A DNA stretch of 6,483 nt, from positions 1 through 6,483 of the forward strand of contig JAAFHJ010000291.1 of NCBI GenBank assembly GCA_013298325.1, in the 5' to 3' direction. Numbering within the stretch: position 1 is the stretch's first letter; every line of letters begins with the position of its first letter. Position numbers and translations under genes: made by a program. The notes below the pieces were generated by a model. It made no database searches and was not told the origin of the DNA. It worked only from the letters and a program-made list of their open reading frames with translations. Shown in pieces: positions 6,324 to 6,483 of the stretch. The DNA is from Myxococcales bacterium (GTDB taxonomy: Bacteria > Myxococcota_A > Polyangia > Polyangiales > Polyangiaceae).

Positions 6324-6483
6324 TTAGCGGCGCCGGCGTCGGAGGAGCGCGCTTAGGGCGAGGAAGATCGCCGGGATCGCGCCCCCCGCGGCCCCTCCCA
6401 CCGTGCTGCAGCCGCCCCCGGCGTCGAAGGCGCTCGCAGCCCCGGTATCGGGAGCTTCCACCGTGCGTCCGCCTGCGTCGCGC
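6324..6483 (-). CDS. C-terminus of a surface protein with MYXO-CTERM-like sorting tail (partial)
   Basis: Only the last 52 codons and the TAA stop (6326-6324) are inside the window. The visible part is Gly/Ala/Asp-rich, then DAGGGCSTVGG with a single Cys at visible residue 25, a short hydrophobic run AIPAIFLALSALL, and five arginines before the stop. Cys, hydrophobic segment and basic end in this order match the MYXO-CTERM sorting domain of Myxococcota, whose proteins are exported, cut near the Cys by a rhomboid- or CPBP-like myxosortase and kept at the cell surface. The main body of the protein, and so its function, lies beyond the right edge. It converges on the peroxidase gene, with one base between the two stop codons. 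The tail is a little shorter and has fewer Cys than many family members. Confidence 0.8.
   Translation of the reverse strand, partial: RDAGGRTVEAPDTGAASAFDAGGGCSTVGGAAGGAIPAIFLALSALLRRRRR

Overview
The window is very GC-rich, with G or C in most third codon positions. It carries marks typical of Myxococcota (myxobacteria and relatives): two membrane-anchored Hanks-type Ser/Thr kinases of the 'IASGGMATVH ... HRDVSPxN' type, secreted lipoproteins, and a C-terminal tail of the MYXO-CTERM kind (Cys, short hydrophobic stretch, Arg cluster). I read it as a chromosomal piece from a member of the Myxococcota. The genus cannot be told from the sequence.

Layout. Positions 1-1535 (minus) hold a Ser/Thr kinase whose C-terminus runs off the left edge. 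Positions 1619-3292 (minus) hold a complete paralogous kinase, 83 bases upstream of the first and in the same direction, so the pair may be co-transcribed. Positions 3367-3942 (plus) encode a small lipoprotein of unknown function, divergent from the kinases across a 74-base promoter region. A symmetrical stem-loop at 3951-3982 sits between this gene and the convergent TPR-protein gene at 4009-5130 (minus). A 97-base divergent spacer then leads to 5228-6322 (plus), a lipoprotein of the di-haem cytochrome c peroxidase/MauG family. The right edge, 6324-6483 (minus), is the last 52 codons of a surface protein with a MYXO-CTERM-like sorting tail. Its stop codon lies one base from the peroxidase stop.

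How the genes may work together. The kinases probably form a signalling pair, with cytoplasmic kinase domains, one membrane helix each and different tails. The small lipoprotein, the peroxidase and the MYXO-CTERM protein are cell-envelope proteins, and the TPR protein looks cytoplasmic. Nothing in the sequence ties the kinases to the envelope proteins in one pathway beyond adjacency, and the alternating gene directions argue against a single operon. No mobile element, CRISPR array, tRNA or rRNA was seen.

I found no convincing new multi-gene system. The points most worth a second look are promoters almost touching the start codons (short-leader or leaderless mRNAs), a Tyr where peroxidases of the di-haem family carry a haem-ligand Met, and the diverged tandem kinases.
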